Origin: an uncultured Caulobacterales bacterium
GTDB lineage: Bacteria; Pseudomonadota; Alphaproteobacteria; Caulobacterales; Caulobacteraceae
Direction of reading: 5' to 3'
Assembly: GCA_903837135.1 (NCBI GenBank)
Contig: CAILTK010000111.1
Coordinates: forward strand, 1 to 53,090
Length of the DNA: 53,090 nt
Part shown: piece by piece, positions 25,417 through 34,254 of the stretch
Position numbering within the stretch: position 1 is the stretch's first letter
Layout of the letters: every line of letters begins with the position of its first letter
Notes under the pieces: model-generated
Told to the model about the DNA's origin: nothing
Database searches by the model: none
The model's input: only the letters and a program-made list of their open reading frames with translations
Translations under genes and position numbers: made by a program

Positions 25417-27654
25417 GTGAAAATCAAAGTCGTTTCGGCCATCGCGCTGGCGTGCTTCAGCACGGCCGCCCAGGCCCAGGCGCAGGCGGCGGCGCCGTCA
25501 AGCGCCCCGAGCGATACCGCCCCCAAAAAGCCGCCCGGGCCGGCGGCGAAGCCCGGCGCGTCTCAGGAGGTCACCGTCACCGCCGCCCCGCAGGATTACC
25601 GCTCGACGATCGATCGCAAGAGCTACAGTCTGGCCAAGGACCTGCAGGCGACCACGGGCGGGATCGGCGACGCCCTGCGCAACATCCCTTCGGTCGATGT
25701 GGACGTGCAGGGCAACCTCAGCCTGCGCGGCTCCAGCAACGTCACCATCCTGGTGGACGGCCAGCCCTCGCCCCTGTTCTCGGGCCCGAGCCGCGCCGAC
25801 GCCCTGCAGCAACTGCCCGCCAACCAGTTCGAGCGCGTGGAGGTGATCACCAACCCCTCCGCCGCCTTCAAGCCGGACGGCTCGGGCGGGATCATCAACC
25901 TCGTCACCAAGAAGGGGCAGAGCGGCGTCGGCGTGATCGGCTCCATCCGCGCGCAGGCCAGTTTCAACGACCGCTACAGCGTCTCGACCAACCTCTCCTA
26001 CGGAAACAAGGTCTATTCGATCACCGGCGGGATCGCTCTCGCCAAGGTCCACAATCAGGTCGACAACCGGACCGACGGCTTCCAGGTCGACCCGGTCTCC
26101 GGCCAGTCGGTGTCCACCGACGCCCGCACGACCAGCACCAACGATCCGACGGTCGTCAGCCTCTATTCCGCCGGCAGCTACAACCTGACCAAGCAGGACC
26201 GCTTCACCGGCAACGCCAGCCTGTTCTCCGTGCGCACGGTCTCGGAAGGGTCGGGCTTTTATCGCACCGATCCCCTGACCGGCCCGTTGGCCCAGGACTA
26301 TACGCAATCGAGCCGGGTCCCCGTGCAGATCCTGGGCTCGGGCCTCGCCGCCGGCTATGTGCACAAGTTTCCGGGGGACCAGAACGAGTTTTCGATCAAC
26401 CTGAACTACCGCACCACCGCCAACCGGATCGACGTGCGCTCGACACTCGACTACCTCACGCCGGCCGCGCCGCCCCTGTTCCAGGAGATCGGCCAGTACA
26501 GCTCAACCGACCAGACCGACCTCAAGGCGGAATACAAGCGGCCGCTCTCCGCCAGCGCCAAGATGGTGCTGGGCTACGAGCTCGACGACCAGCACCAGAG
26601 CATCGACCATCCGGTGTCGATCGGCACGAGCGCGGCCAACGCCGCGCCCTCAGTGGCCCTCACCAACCTGTTCAAGTTCGATCAGACCCTTCACGCCGTC
26701 TACGCCACCTATCAGCAGACGTTCGGCCCCCTGACCGTCCTGCCGGGCCTGCGCCTCGAGGACGCCCTGATCGATACCAATCTCGTCACGACGCATACCA
26801 CGGGCAGTCAGGACTACGTCACCGCCTACCCGACCCTGCACGTGAACTATGATCTGAAGGGCGGCGGCCAGCTCAAGGCCAGCTACAGCCGGCGGGTCGA
26901 CCGGCCGACCGGGGCGATCCTCAATCCCTTCCGCCTCTACAACGGACCGCTCGCCTATTCGCAGGGCAACCCGAACCTGAAACCGCAGACCACCGACTCC
27001 TACGAGCTCGGCTATGAAATACGCGACAAGACCGGGACCTATTACAGCGCCACGCTCTACTACCGCGACAACCGCAAATCCTTCACCACCGTCACCGAGG
27101 ATCTGGGCGCGGGAGTCCTGCTCACGACCAACGAGAACCTCGGCAAGAGCCGGAACACCGGGCTGGAGTTCGTCGCCAACGGCAAGCTTCTGAAGACCCT
27201 GTCCTACAACGCCAGCGGCAATCTCTACTACAATCAGATCGACGCCTCGAACCTCGGCTATGCGACGGGCCGCTCCGCCTTCACCCAGTCGGGCCGGGTC
27301 AACCTCAACTGGGAGCCGACCCCCAAGGACTTCTTCCAGGTCAACATGTCCGCCACCGCCAAGCAGCTCACCCCGCAGGGCTACAAGGCCGGGTATTCCC
27401 TGGTGAACCTCGGGCTTCGCCACAAACTGGACGATCGCTGGTCGTTCATCAGCACCGTGCAGGACCTTTTCAACTCGACCAGGATCCGCACGGTGATCGA
27501 TACGGCGACCCTGCGGCAGGACAGCCGGATCGACGTGCACGCCCGCACCCTGTTCCTGGGCTTCACCTATGCGCTCGGCTCGACCAAGGTGAAGCGGCCC
27601 GACACCTTCGACTACAGCAGCGGGCCGGGGGCGGGGGCGGCCGTGACGCCGTAG
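25417..27654 (+). CDS. TonB-dependent receptor, outer-membrane beta-barrel family
   Basis: A 745-residue receptor. The start is GTG at 25417, preceded by GGGCAGG, with signal peptide IKVVSAIALACFSTAAQAQA. The plug region is SQEVTVTAAPQDYRSTIDRK, TTGGIGDALRNIPSVDVDVQ, NLSLRGSSNVTILVDGQPSP and FERVEVITNPSAAFKPDGSG. That is the variant plug seen in the outer-membrane-beta-barrel-3 group (often linked to Bacteroidetes-like or alphaproteobacterial receptors) rather than the siderophore type. The barrel ends near HARTLFLGFTYALGSTKVKR plus a short tail. It stands between two phosphoesterase genes and is convergent with the second, only 16 bases apart. The ligand is unknown. Confidence 0.92.
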   Translation: MKIKVVSAIALACFSTAAQAQAQAAAPSSAPSDTAPKKPPGPAAKPGASQEVTVTAAPQDYRSTIDRKSYSLAKDLQATTGGIGDALRNIPSVDVDVQGNLSLRGSSNVTILVDGQPSPLFSGPSRADALQQLPANQFERVEVITNPSAAFKPDGSGGIINLVTKKGQSGVGVIGSIRAQASFNDRYSVSTNLSYGNKVYSITGGIALAKVHNQVDNRTDGFQVDPVSGQSVSTDARTTSTNDPTVVSLYSAGSYNLTKQDRFTGNASLFSVRTVSEGSGFYRTDPLTGPLAQDYTQSSRVPVQILGSGLAAGYVHKFPGDQNEFSINLNYRTTANRIDVRSTLDYLTPAAPPLFQEIGQYSSTDQTDLKAEYKRPLSASAKMVLGYELDDQHQSIDHPVSIGTSAANAAPSVALTNLFKFDQTLHAVYATYQQTFGPLTVLPGLRLEDALIDTNLVTTHTTGSQDYVTAYPTLHVNYDLKGGGQLKASYSRRVDRPTGAILNPFRLYNGPLAYSQGNPNLKPQTTDSYELGYEIRDKTGTYYSATLYYRDNRKSFTTVTEDLGAGVLLTTNENLGKSRNTGLEFVANGKLLKTLSYNASGNLYYNQIDASNLGYATGRSAFTQSGRVNLNWEPTPKDFFQVNMSATAKQLTPQGYKAGYSLVNLGLRHKLDDRWSFISTVQDLFNSTRIRTVIDTATLRQDSRIDVHARTLFLGFTYALGSTKVKRPDTFDYSSGPGAGAAVTP

Positions 27655-27670
27655 CGGCGGGCGCGGTCGA

Positions 27671-28930
27671 CTATCTCTGCGCCGGCGCGCACGCCGACGG
27701 CGGGTGCAGCAGGATGGGACACATCGACGTGAGGGAGCCGTCGGTCCTGGCGGGCTTCACGTCGAGCAGGAAGGCCAGCAGCGAATAGACGTCGACGTTG
27801 GCGAAGGGCTGCAGCGGCGCGCCCGTGCGGATGTCCGGTCCGGAGGCGATGAAGATCGCATGCATGTCCCGGACCTCGTCGCCATAGCCGTGCACGCCGA
27901 CCAGCGCCCGTCCGGCGCCCTTGTAGATGGAGCCCCAGCCCGGATCGGCCACCAGCACCAGGGGCGGCGTGCTGCGGGCGCCGCAGCAGTGGCGCTGGGC
28001 CCAAAATTGCGTCCCTCGGATGACATGCAGGTGGGCCGGCGCGCGCTTGAGCAAGGTGTAGACCCGCTCCTCCATCCCGGGCTTGGGCCAGAACTGCATC
28101 TCGGCAAATCCGTCGATCGGCGGGGTTTCGAGCAGGCTCTCGTCGACATAGGGGTCGACGTCGATCTTGTGATCGTCGGGCACGACCATCTGCCCGTGAT
28201 CGCCCACGATGACGATGTTGACCTGATCGCTGATGTGGTGGGCGGCCAGCCCGTCCATGAGATCTCCGATCATATGGTCGGTGCGCACCAGCGCGGCGTC
28301 GGCCTCGGGAGAGCCGATCCCGTAGTGGTGTTCCGCCGCGTCGTTCACGGCGGAGTAGAAGGCGAGAAGATCAGGCCGCCGGGCCGGCAACTCGTTCGCC
28401 CACGGTCCCGTGTAGGCGAGTTGATCGAGCAGGTCCGCGGCGATCCGTCCGCAGTCCGCGCATTCCAGATTGTAGGGAATGGTGAAGCTGGCGCTGCGCT
28501 CGGGGGGCATATGCTGGGCCGGGACGAACCAGCCGAGGACGCCCGAGAGCTTCCCCTGGCGGGCCGCCGTCGCCCAGATCGGCTCGCCGGCCCAGAAGTC
28601 CTGGTTGGACAGGGTGACGATCCGCCTGGTGACGGTATCGTAGTTGGTGTTGCTGAAGATGCCGGTGTGTTCCGGATAGAGCCCGGTGACCAACGCCCAG
28701 TGATTGGGGGAGCTGATGGTCGGCGTGACCGGGATCATCTCGGCGCGCACGCCGGCGTCGGCCAGCCGCTGAAGATGGGGTGTCAGCGTCGGGGTCACCT
28801 TGTCCCAGCGAAAGCCGTCCAGGAGGATGAGGATCGTCGCGTGCGGGGTCGCCGCCTGTGTCGGCGCGGCGAAGGCCGCGCAGAAAAGGACCACGAGAAG
28901 CCGCACGAAATGGGCTCGCAATACGCTCAT
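27671..28930 (-). CDS. Secreted nucleotide pyrophosphatase/phosphodiesterase (ENPP-like, alkaline phosphatase superfamily)
   Basis: A 419-residue exported enzyme. The ATG at 28930 follows GGGTGAC and opens a signal peptide (LLVVLFCAAFAAPTQAATPH). Metal-binding and catalytic motifs of the ENPP group are present: ILILLDGFRWDKV (Asp38), VTPTISSPNHWALVTGLYPE, VNDAAEHHYGIG, VIVGDHGQM and LVGVHGYGDE. The position of the usual nucleophilic Thr (PTKTFPNH in relatives) is Ser73 here. The family cleaves nucleotides, dinucleotides or phosphodiesters, and bacterial homologues hydrolyse NPP-type substrates. It is encoded 31 bases after a TonB receptor on the same strand, so the two likely form a uptake-and-hydrolysis operon. 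Confidence 0.92.
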   Translation of the reverse strand: MSVLRAHFVRLLVVLFCAAFAAPTQAATPHATILILLDGFRWDKVTPTLTPHLQRLADAGVRAEMIPVTPTISSPNHWALVTGLYPEHTGIFSNTNYDTVTRRIVTLSNQDFWAGEPIWATAARQGKLSGVLGWFVPAQHMPPERSASFTIPYNLECADCGRIAADLLDQLAYTGPWANELPARRPDLLAFYSAVNDAAEHHYGIGSPEADAALVRTDHMIGDLMDGLAAHHISDQVNIVIVGDHGQMVVPDDHKIDVDPYVDESLLETPPIDGFAEMQFWPKPGMEERVYTLLKRAPAHLHVIRGTQFWAQRHCCGARSTPPLVLVADPGWGSIYKGAGRALVGVHGYGDEVRDMHAIFIASGPDIRTGAPLQPFANVDVYSLLAFLLDVKPARTDGSLTSMCPILLHPPSACAPAQR

Positions 28931-28961
28931 GATGTCACCCGATGGCTGGACGTGGGTCGCG

Positions 28962-31127
28962 CTAGAAGGTCGTGGAAAGCGTCGCGCCGACCGTGCGCGG
29001 CTTGATGTAGACGAGGGCGTTGGTGGGGCGGAACCCGAGGCCGCCGCCGATGACCCCGCGCGTATCGGTGAGGTTGTTGGCGTACACGTTGAGCGCCCAC
29101 GCCCCCCGCCGGACGCCCGCGCGAAGATCCGCCTGGGTGTAGGACGGGTAGAGGGTTCGGGTCGGGGTCGCCTGGAAGGTGCTGTAGCGTTTGTCCACAT
29201 AGGCGACCTGGCCGCCCACAAATCCGATCAGATCGCTCCACAGGGCGAAGGTCTGCTCGGCGGAGAGATTGGCGGAGAACGGGCTGCTGAAAGGCAGTTC
29301 GTCACCGGCGCGGCCGAACAGGGCGCCGTTCGACGGAAGATTTTGCGTGAGGACGGCGTTGTCGTAGGCGATCCAGCCTCCGATCGTCAGGCCCGACATC
29401 GGATGCGTCTGCACCGAGAGTTCACCGCCCTCGCTCTTCGCGCTGCCGCCGTTGACGATGTAGGGAAGGCTCAGCGGCGAACGGACGGTGAGCTGGATGC
29501 CGGACCAGTCGATGTAGTACAGCGAGGCGTCGACCGTGACCTTGTCGCCGAGGAAGGCGCCCTTCATACCCACTTCGTAGTTCTTGGTCTGATCGGGCGC
29601 ATACTGCGCCGGGTAGCCCGCGATGGTGTTGCCGCCCCCGGGCCGATAGCCGGACGACAGCCGGGCGTAGAGCATGACATCCTGCGACAGCTTGAACCGC
29701 GGCGTCACAAGGTAGGTGAAGGCGTTCGACCGGGCCGACGACCCCGTCACGACGCTCTTGCCGGCCGCGCCGAAGAGCGGCCCGGTATAGACGGTCCCCG
29801 GGACATCCTGTTGCAGCCAGCTTTCCCGCGCGCCCAGCTGGATGTCGAAGCGGTCGGTGAAGCGATAGGTCAGGTTGGTGAAGACGGCGTGCTCGCCGGA
29901 GGATGCCGACGCCGGAAACGAGGCGACGACGCCGGCGATCCTGCCGGTCGCCTTGTCGACGGCGTAGTCGGTCTGGTAATTGTCCGCCGCATGAGAGTCG
30001 GAATAGAATCCGCCCACTAGCCAGTCGATCCTGTCGGTGAGCCTGACCGCGGCCCGCAATTCCTCGGTGAACGCCGTGTCGTCGTGGTGGGTGAAGAGCG
30101 CGGCGCCGTTGACGCCGAAGGCCGCCGGGACCGCGCCGGACGACTGCGTGGCGTCAAGCCAGTTGCTGAACTTGTCCACGGTGTAGGCGCTGATCGAGGT
30201 CAGTTTGACGCGGCCGACAGTGTAGTTGAGGTCCGCCGAATAGACTTCGGCCACGTGATCATCCCGGCCGGCCTGGCGCACATAACTCTGCTGGAGATCG
30301 CCGAGTCCCTGCTGGATATCGACGTCGGAGTTCCCCTGCGCCCGGGTGTTCTGATAGAGCGCGCCCAGCTTCACGGAAAAGCTGTCCGCGGGCTTCCAAA
30401 GCAGCGTCATGCGGGAGCCATCGGTATTGACCTGGTTCACCCCCCTGGCGCCCAGAGCCGGGTCGTCGATATAGCCCGGGTCCTGACGCTCGAAGCCGGA
30501 TATCCGTACGGCGAGCGTGTCGCTGAGCGGAATGTTGACTGACGCCCGGCCGCTGAAGCCGGTTTCCGCGCCGTTGTGGACGCTGCTGAGGCCTCCTTCG
30601 ATCTTGCCGCTATAGCCTTTGAAGCTTGGGTCCTTGGTGACGTACTTCAGCAGGCCGCCCAAGCTGTTGGCGCCGTAGAGCGTCCCTGGAGGGCCTCGCA
30701 GCACTTCGATGCGCTCGAGATCGCCGGGGTCGAGGTCCGGCACGAAGCTCGAGCCCGAAACCCCGAAAGGCACGTCGTCGACGGTGACGCCGACCGTGTA
30801 GGCCCCCGAGCCCGTGGCGATGCCGCGGATGTCCAGGCTCTGCGACGACTCATAGCTGGCCTGAAAGCCGAGGCCTGGCACGGTCGAGAAGAAGTCGCGC
30901 AGTTCGGTTTCGCCGTAGGTCGCCAGCTTCTGCGTGTTCACCACCGTGATGGGCGCGGGGGTCTCCGAAAGGCGCGTCTCCCGCTTCTCCGCGGTGACGA
31001 TCACCTCGTCCATCGGGGCGGCGCCGGCGGCGGGTGTCGAGGTCTGGGCGTACACTTGTGCGGGCGGGAGCCCGCTGAGCGCCGCGCCGGCCAGGAGCAG
31101 TGTGCGAAGACGCCATTTAGCAAACAT
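28962..31127 (-). CDS. TonB-dependent receptor upstream of phosphodiesterase
   Basis: A 721-residue outer-membrane receptor. The signal peptide is RTLLLAGAALSGLPPAQVYA. The TonB box and plug read MDEVIVTAEKRETRLSETPA, LDIRGIATGSGAYTVGVTVD, LERIEVLRGPPGTLYGANSL and GGLLKYVTKDPS. The barrel ends NALVYIKPRTVGATLSTTF with the terminal Phe of outer-membrane proteins. The EKRETRLSETPAPITVV segment is typical of the large Caulobacter/Sphingomonas receptor group. It is the first gene of a two-gene minus-strand operon with the ENPP-like enzyme, and lies 127 bases downstream of the end of a tandem-TetR gene on the same strand. Regulation by that protein is plausible: direct repeats lie in the interval. 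Confidence 0.93.
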   Translation of the reverse strand: MFAKWRLRTLLLAGAALSGLPPAQVYAQTSTPAAGAAPMDEVIVTAEKRETRLSETPAPITVVNTQKLATYGETELRDFFSTVPGLGFQASYESSQSLDIRGIATGSGAYTVGVTVDDVPFGVSGSSFVPDLDPGDLERIEVLRGPPGTLYGANSLGGLLKYVTKDPSFKGYSGKIEGGLSSVHNGAETGFSGRASVNIPLSDTLAVRISGFERQDPGYIDDPALGARGVNQVNTDGSRMTLLWKPADSFSVKLGALYQNTRAQGNSDVDIQQGLGDLQQSYVRQAGRDDHVAEVYSADLNYTVGRVKLTSISAYTVDKFSNWLDATQSSGAVPAAFGVNGAALFTHHDDTAFTEELRAAVRLTDRIDWLVGGFYSDSHAADNYQTDYAVDKATGRIAGVVASFPASASSGEHAVFTNLTYRFTDRFDIQLGARESWLQQDVPGTVYTGPLFGAAGKSVVTGSSARSNAFTYLVTPRFKLSQDVMLYARLSSGYRPGGGNTIAGYPAQYAPDQTKNYEVGMKGAFLGDKVTVDASLYYIDWSGIQLTVRSPLSLPYIVNGGSAKSEGGELSVQTHPMSGLTIGGWIAYDNAVLTQNLPSNGALFGRAGDELPFSSPFSANLSAEQTFALWSDLIGFVGGQVAYVDKRYSTFQATPTRTLYPSYTQADLRAGVRRGAWALNVYANNLTDTRGVIGGGLGFRPTNALVYIKPRTVGATLSTTF

Positions 31128-31192
31128 CAGATTGAAGCCCCCAAAATCATCGTGTTGAGAGGCTTCTAACAGGGCATTATGACGGATGCATC

Positions 31193-31248
31193 ACAGCTGT
31201 ACCGGTTTGTGCTGCTTGGTCTCCGGCATTAGCAAGACAGTTGTACCG
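31193..31248. promoter_or_regulatory. Two direct repeats acag(c/t)tgtaccg upstream of receptor
   Basis: Copies at 31193-31204 and 31237-31248 differ at one base and are 44 bases apart centre to centre (about four helical turns). They lie upstream of the receptor start and just beyond the stop of the tandem-TetR gene. They may be operator sites; there is no direct evidence for the binding protein. Confidence 0.5.
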
Positions 31249-31254
31249 ATCGTT

Positions 31255-32505
31255 TCATTCAGCTGACAACGCCGCGCCGTGCAGCCGGTCGACGAAGCCG
31301 AGGGCGTCGGCGTCCGGCCCGGGGTCCAGAACGGCGTCCAGCATCCACCGACCCATGCCGGTGAGGGACAGGGCCTGGGCCGAGAGGACATCGACCGGCC
31401 GGTCCGCCCGGCTTCGATTGAGGTGAACGACGAAGTTCTCGCCGCGTCGCCGGCGCATGTCCGCGGCCTTGCCCTTGAGGGCCGGCATGTTCACCGCGGC
31501 GAGCGAAAACGCGAAGGTCGCCCGTGAGACCTCGAGCGTGGTCATGTCGAACACCAGTTCGCTCGGTTGCGACGGATCGTTCACCCGGCGGACCCGATCG
31601 ACCATATCCGCCAGCCCGGCGCGCAACAGATCTTCCCGGCGCGGAAAATGGTGGGCCAGGGTCGAGTTGGGAACGCCGGCGCGCGCGGCGATCGCCCTGT
31701 GCGTGACGGCGTCGGCGCCTTCGGCGATGATCAACATGGAAATGTGGCGGGCCGCGCTCGCCTGCCACTCGGTCATGGCCGGTTCGCCCTGACGATCCGA
31801 CTGGGCGGCGAAATCGCCCAGCGCAGCGTGGAAGACCTGAAATTGCTGCAGGTCCGTGGAGCCCCTTGGAGGAAACAGCCCGCAGCACAGGCGACGCAGG
31901 TTCAGCCGACGAAGCCAGCGATACGCGGCGATGTCTCCGAGCGCCAATCCATGGGCGGCCTCCTCGGTACTGAAGGCGTGCAGCGCCTCGCCCAGGAGGG
32001 GGGTGTTCAGCCCCTCGGCCGCCGCCAGCCAGAAACCCAGGCGCTGGTGCGACCATGCGGCGATCAGCGGCGCGATCTCCGGCCGGGAGACCACGCCCTG
32101 CAGCAGCTCGCAATAGAACCGCGTCGAAAGCGCCTCGGATCCCACCATGTCCGTCAGGACGGCGTCGGCCAGATCCGCCATCAGCGCCCCCTCCCGCACG
32201 TCCAGTTCACGGATGACCCGCAGCCAGCGGTCGAGGAATTCGGCGTCTCGGGACATGGCGGTCTCGATGAGCCTGCCGAGCAGTTCGTCCTTCAAGCCAA
32301 ATCGGTGCGTAAGGGCCGAGACGGTCGAGCCGAGCTGCTCTGCGAGCGGCCTCAGGCTGAGGCCTTTCAAGCCGTCGGCCGCCACGAGCCTCATCGCGGC
32401 CTGAAGGACGGCCTGGCCGTTCGTATCCGTACGATCGGTGGGGGCGGGCTTTTGGTTCATCGAACGCTTCGAATTCCTCGACTGGTTTCGTACGGCAGTA
32501 TCCAT
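31255..32505 (-). CDS. Tandem (double) TetR-family regulator
   Basis: A 416-residue protein, about twice the normal TetR length, with two TetR units in one chain. The first HTH is at about residues 30-76 (QAVLQAAMRLVAADGLKGLS, LRPLAEQLGSTVSALTHRFG, LKDELL). The second is at about 247-294 (EWQASAARHISMLIIAEGAD, AVTHRAIAARAGVPNSTLAH, HFPRREDLL). Each is followed by a helical ligand-type segment. The second recognition helix (VPNSTLAHHFPRREDLL) looks fully competent. Starts at 32505 (after ttataaattgcgcct, possibly leaderless) or 32460 are possible. It sits between a receptor/phosphodiesterase operon and a divergent acid phosphatase, so it may control both. A natural intramolecular dimer is the obvious interpretation. 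Confidence 0.85.
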   Translation of the reverse strand: MDTAVRNQSRNSKRSMNQKPAPTDRTDTNGQAVLQAAMRLVAADGLKGLSLRPLAEQLGSTVSALTHRFGLKDELLGRLIETAMSRDAEFLDRWLRVIRELDVREGALMADLADAVLTDMVGSEALSTRFYCELLQGVVSRPEIAPLIAAWSHQRLGFWLAAAEGLNTPLLGEALHAFSTEEAAHGLALGDIAAYRWLRRLNLRRLCCGLFPPRGSTDLQQFQVFHAALGDFAAQSDRQGEPAMTEWQASAARHISMLIIAEGADAVTHRAIAARAGVPNSTLAHHFPRREDLLRAGLADMVDRVRRVNDPSQPSELVFDMTTLEVSRATFAFSLAAVNMPALKGKAADMRRRRGENFVVHLNRSRADRPVDVLSAQALSLTGMGRWMLDAVLDPGPDADALGFVDRLHGAALSAE

Positions 32506-32610
32506 AGGCGCAATTTATAACTGAATTGCCATGAACTTCAGGCCGTACATCCGTGTTGTCGTCGTTGTGAACGGCTGCTAGAGCGCCGTCCTTCGCACAG
32601 GGAGGGGCAA

Positions 32611-33429
32611 TTGACGAAACTTCTGGCTCTCAGCCGGACCGCGCTTGTGGTCTCGGTCGTCGGCGGCGCGCTGGTGGGCGTACCGTCGGCGCCCTCCGCC
32701 CAACCGGCGAGCGATGTGGTGAAGCTGGTCCCCGGGTATCTGGCCAAGACCGATCGTCCCGACCCATTGACGTTCCTGCCGCCGCCGCCGACGCCCGGCT
32801 CGGCCGACCAGGCCCGTGACGCCGCCGCCGCCCGGGCGGCGCTGGCGCTGCGGGGCCAGGCGCGCTGGCGTATCGCCATCAGCGACGCCAATCTGGACGT
32901 GTCCAACGCAATCCGGACCTTCTCCTGCGCGTTAGGCGTCGAACTCACGCCCGTACGGGCCCCGAAGCTCGCGACTCTTCTTCGACGGACCATCACAGAC
33001 ATCGGGCTGTCCACCTACGGCGCCAAGATCAAATATGCGCGGGCAAGGCCGTTCACGGTCGATGGCGCCGCCACCTGCACGCCGGCCCAGGAAACGGCCC
33101 TGCGCAACGACGGCGGCTATCCCTCCGGCCACAGCGCCGTGGGCTGGGGCTGGGCGCTGATACTGGCGGAGATCGCTCCGGATCGGGCCGACGCCCTGTT
33201 GGCCCGCGGCCGCGCCTTCGGTCAGAGCCGCGTCGTGTGCAACGTCCACTGGCAAAGCGACGTCGACGAGGGGCGCACCGTGGCCGCCGCGGTGGTGGCC
33301 AGGCTGCATGGCGACGGGCAGTTCCGCTCGGACCTGGATGCGGCGCGCGCCGAGCTGGCGATCCTGCGTCAGGCGGGGGCTTCGCCGGATCGCGACTGCG
33401 CAGCGGAAGCAGCAAGTCTCAAGCCCTAA
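32611..33429 (+). CDS. Class A non-specific acid phosphatase (PhoN/PAP2 superfamily), secreted
   Basis: A 272-residue periplasmic phosphatase that releases phosphate from monoesters. It starts at TTG (32611) behind GGAGGGG and has a signal peptide (LLALSRTALVVSVVGGALVG). All three parts of the PAP2 phosphatase signature are present: KIKYARARPF (K-x6-R-P), GGYPSGHSAVGWGWA (PSGH) and SRVVCNVHWQSDVDEG (SR-x5-H-x3-D). Length and motif spacing match class A bacterial acid phosphatases (PhoC, PhoN). It is divergent from the tandem TetR gene, 105 bases apart, and completes a set of three secreted phosphohydrolases within 10 kb. It ends before a strong hairpin. Confidence 0.94.
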   Translation: MTKLLALSRTALVVSVVGGALVGVPSAPSAQPASDVVKLVPGYLAKTDRPDPLTFLPPPPTPGSADQARDAAAARAALALRGQARWRIAISDANLDVSNAIRTFSCALGVELTPVRAPKLATLLRRTITDIGLSTYGAKIKYARARPFTVDGAATCTPAQETALRNDGGYPSGHSAVGWGWALILAEIAPDRADALLARGRAFGQSRVVCNVHWQSDVDEGRTVAAAVVARLHGDGQFRSDLDAARAELAILRQAGASPDRDCAAEAASLKP

Positions 33430-33479
33430 GCAGGGTTCGTTGGCTCGCCAACGCATTCCTGATTAGACCCATTGAAATA

Positions 33480-33525
33480 GCAGGATTTTTACGGAAAACC
33501 GCGGGACGCTGTTCCGAAATCCTGC
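33480..33525. terminator. Long hairpin between convergent phosphatase and ABC permease genes
   Basis: Outer stem gcaggattt (33480-33488) pairs perfectly with aaatcctgc (33517-33525), and an inner cgga/tccg extends it around a roughly 17-base loop. It abuts the permease stop codon, so it most likely terminates the minus-strand ABC operon and also the phosphatase transcript. Confidence 0.6.
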
Positions 33526-34254
33526 CTAGCCCGTCGGCTCATGCCTGGCGAGGTGGGCGACCATGACCGGGATCAGGACCAGACCGCCCAGGGAGCCGAA
33601 GCCGACCACCGCAAGACTGGTCGGATCCGGCAGGGTGAACGTATAGGCCGGCGCCAGCCACGGCAGGAAGACGCCCTGTTTCGCCGCGCGCACCGCCAGC
33701 GCCAGGAAGGTCCCGACAATGCCGACGACGAGGGGCACGGCGAAGTTCCTGAAGCGCAGCGCCACCCAGAGCTGGATCACCGCCATCATCAGACCGGCGC
33801 CGTTGAGCAGGAGGATGCTGACCAGGGTCTCGCCGGCTTGCGGGTCGCCGGTCGCGCGCGCGCCCGGGATGAGAAGGGTGGCGAGCAGGATCGCCGCATA
33901 GAGGCAGGCGTAGAGCGCCACGGCCATCACCAGGACGAGGGCGGCAAGGACCACGACCTTGGCCAGGAAGACCGAGGACCGCCGCGTCGGCAGGGCGAGC
34001 AGGTGATTCCACATGCGCGGCCCGTGCTCGATCTGCGCCATCAGCACGCTGAGCGCCGTCACCGCCATGGGGAACATGAAATAGGCCCACACCGCCGCGC
34101 CTTCCGCCAGAAGTTGCACCCAGGGCTTGGGGCCGGGCTTGTTCAGCATCACCATCACCGGGAAGGTCGCGGCGCAAAGCGGCGCGGCGAGGCAGACCAT
34201 CACCGCCAGGCTGCGCTTCAGCTTGATGCATTCGTTCAGGACCAGAGCCAGCAT
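33526..34254 (-). CDS. ABC-2 type permease (lantibiotic/bacitracin-exporter-like)
   Basis: A 242-residue integral membrane protein with six hydrophobic segments: SLAVMVCLAAPLCAATFPVM, AAVWAYFMFPMAVTALSVLM, LAALVLVMAVALYACLYAAI, ILLLNGAGLMMAVIQLWVAL, LVVGIVGTFLALAV and VVGFGSLGGLVLIPVMVAHL. The ALVLNECIKLKRS start and the HGPRMWNHLLALPTRRSSVF segment are typical of the ABC-2 family-4 (LanEFG/BcrB-like) permeases. It overlaps the ATPase gene by one base, so both form one transporter. The substrate is unknown: homologues act in lantibiotic immunity or bacitracin resistance, but there is no lantibiotic cluster here. Confidence 0.88.
   Translation of the reverse strand: MLALVLNECIKLKRSLAVMVCLAAPLCAATFPVMVMLNKPGPKPWVQLLAEGAAVWAYFMFPMAVTALSVLMAQIEHGPRMWNHLLALPTRRSSVFLAKVVVLAALVLVMAVALYACLYAAILLATLLIPGARATGDPQAGETLVSILLLNGAGLMMAVIQLWVALRFRNFAVPLVVGIVGTFLALAVRAAKQGVFLPWLAPAYTFTLPDPTSLAVVGFGSLGGLVLIPVMVAHLARHEPTG

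Noticed and set aside
28800-30020. Open frame of 406 codons opposite the third TonB receptor
   Set aside because: Antisense shadow; the minus strand encodes full receptor plug and barrel motifs.
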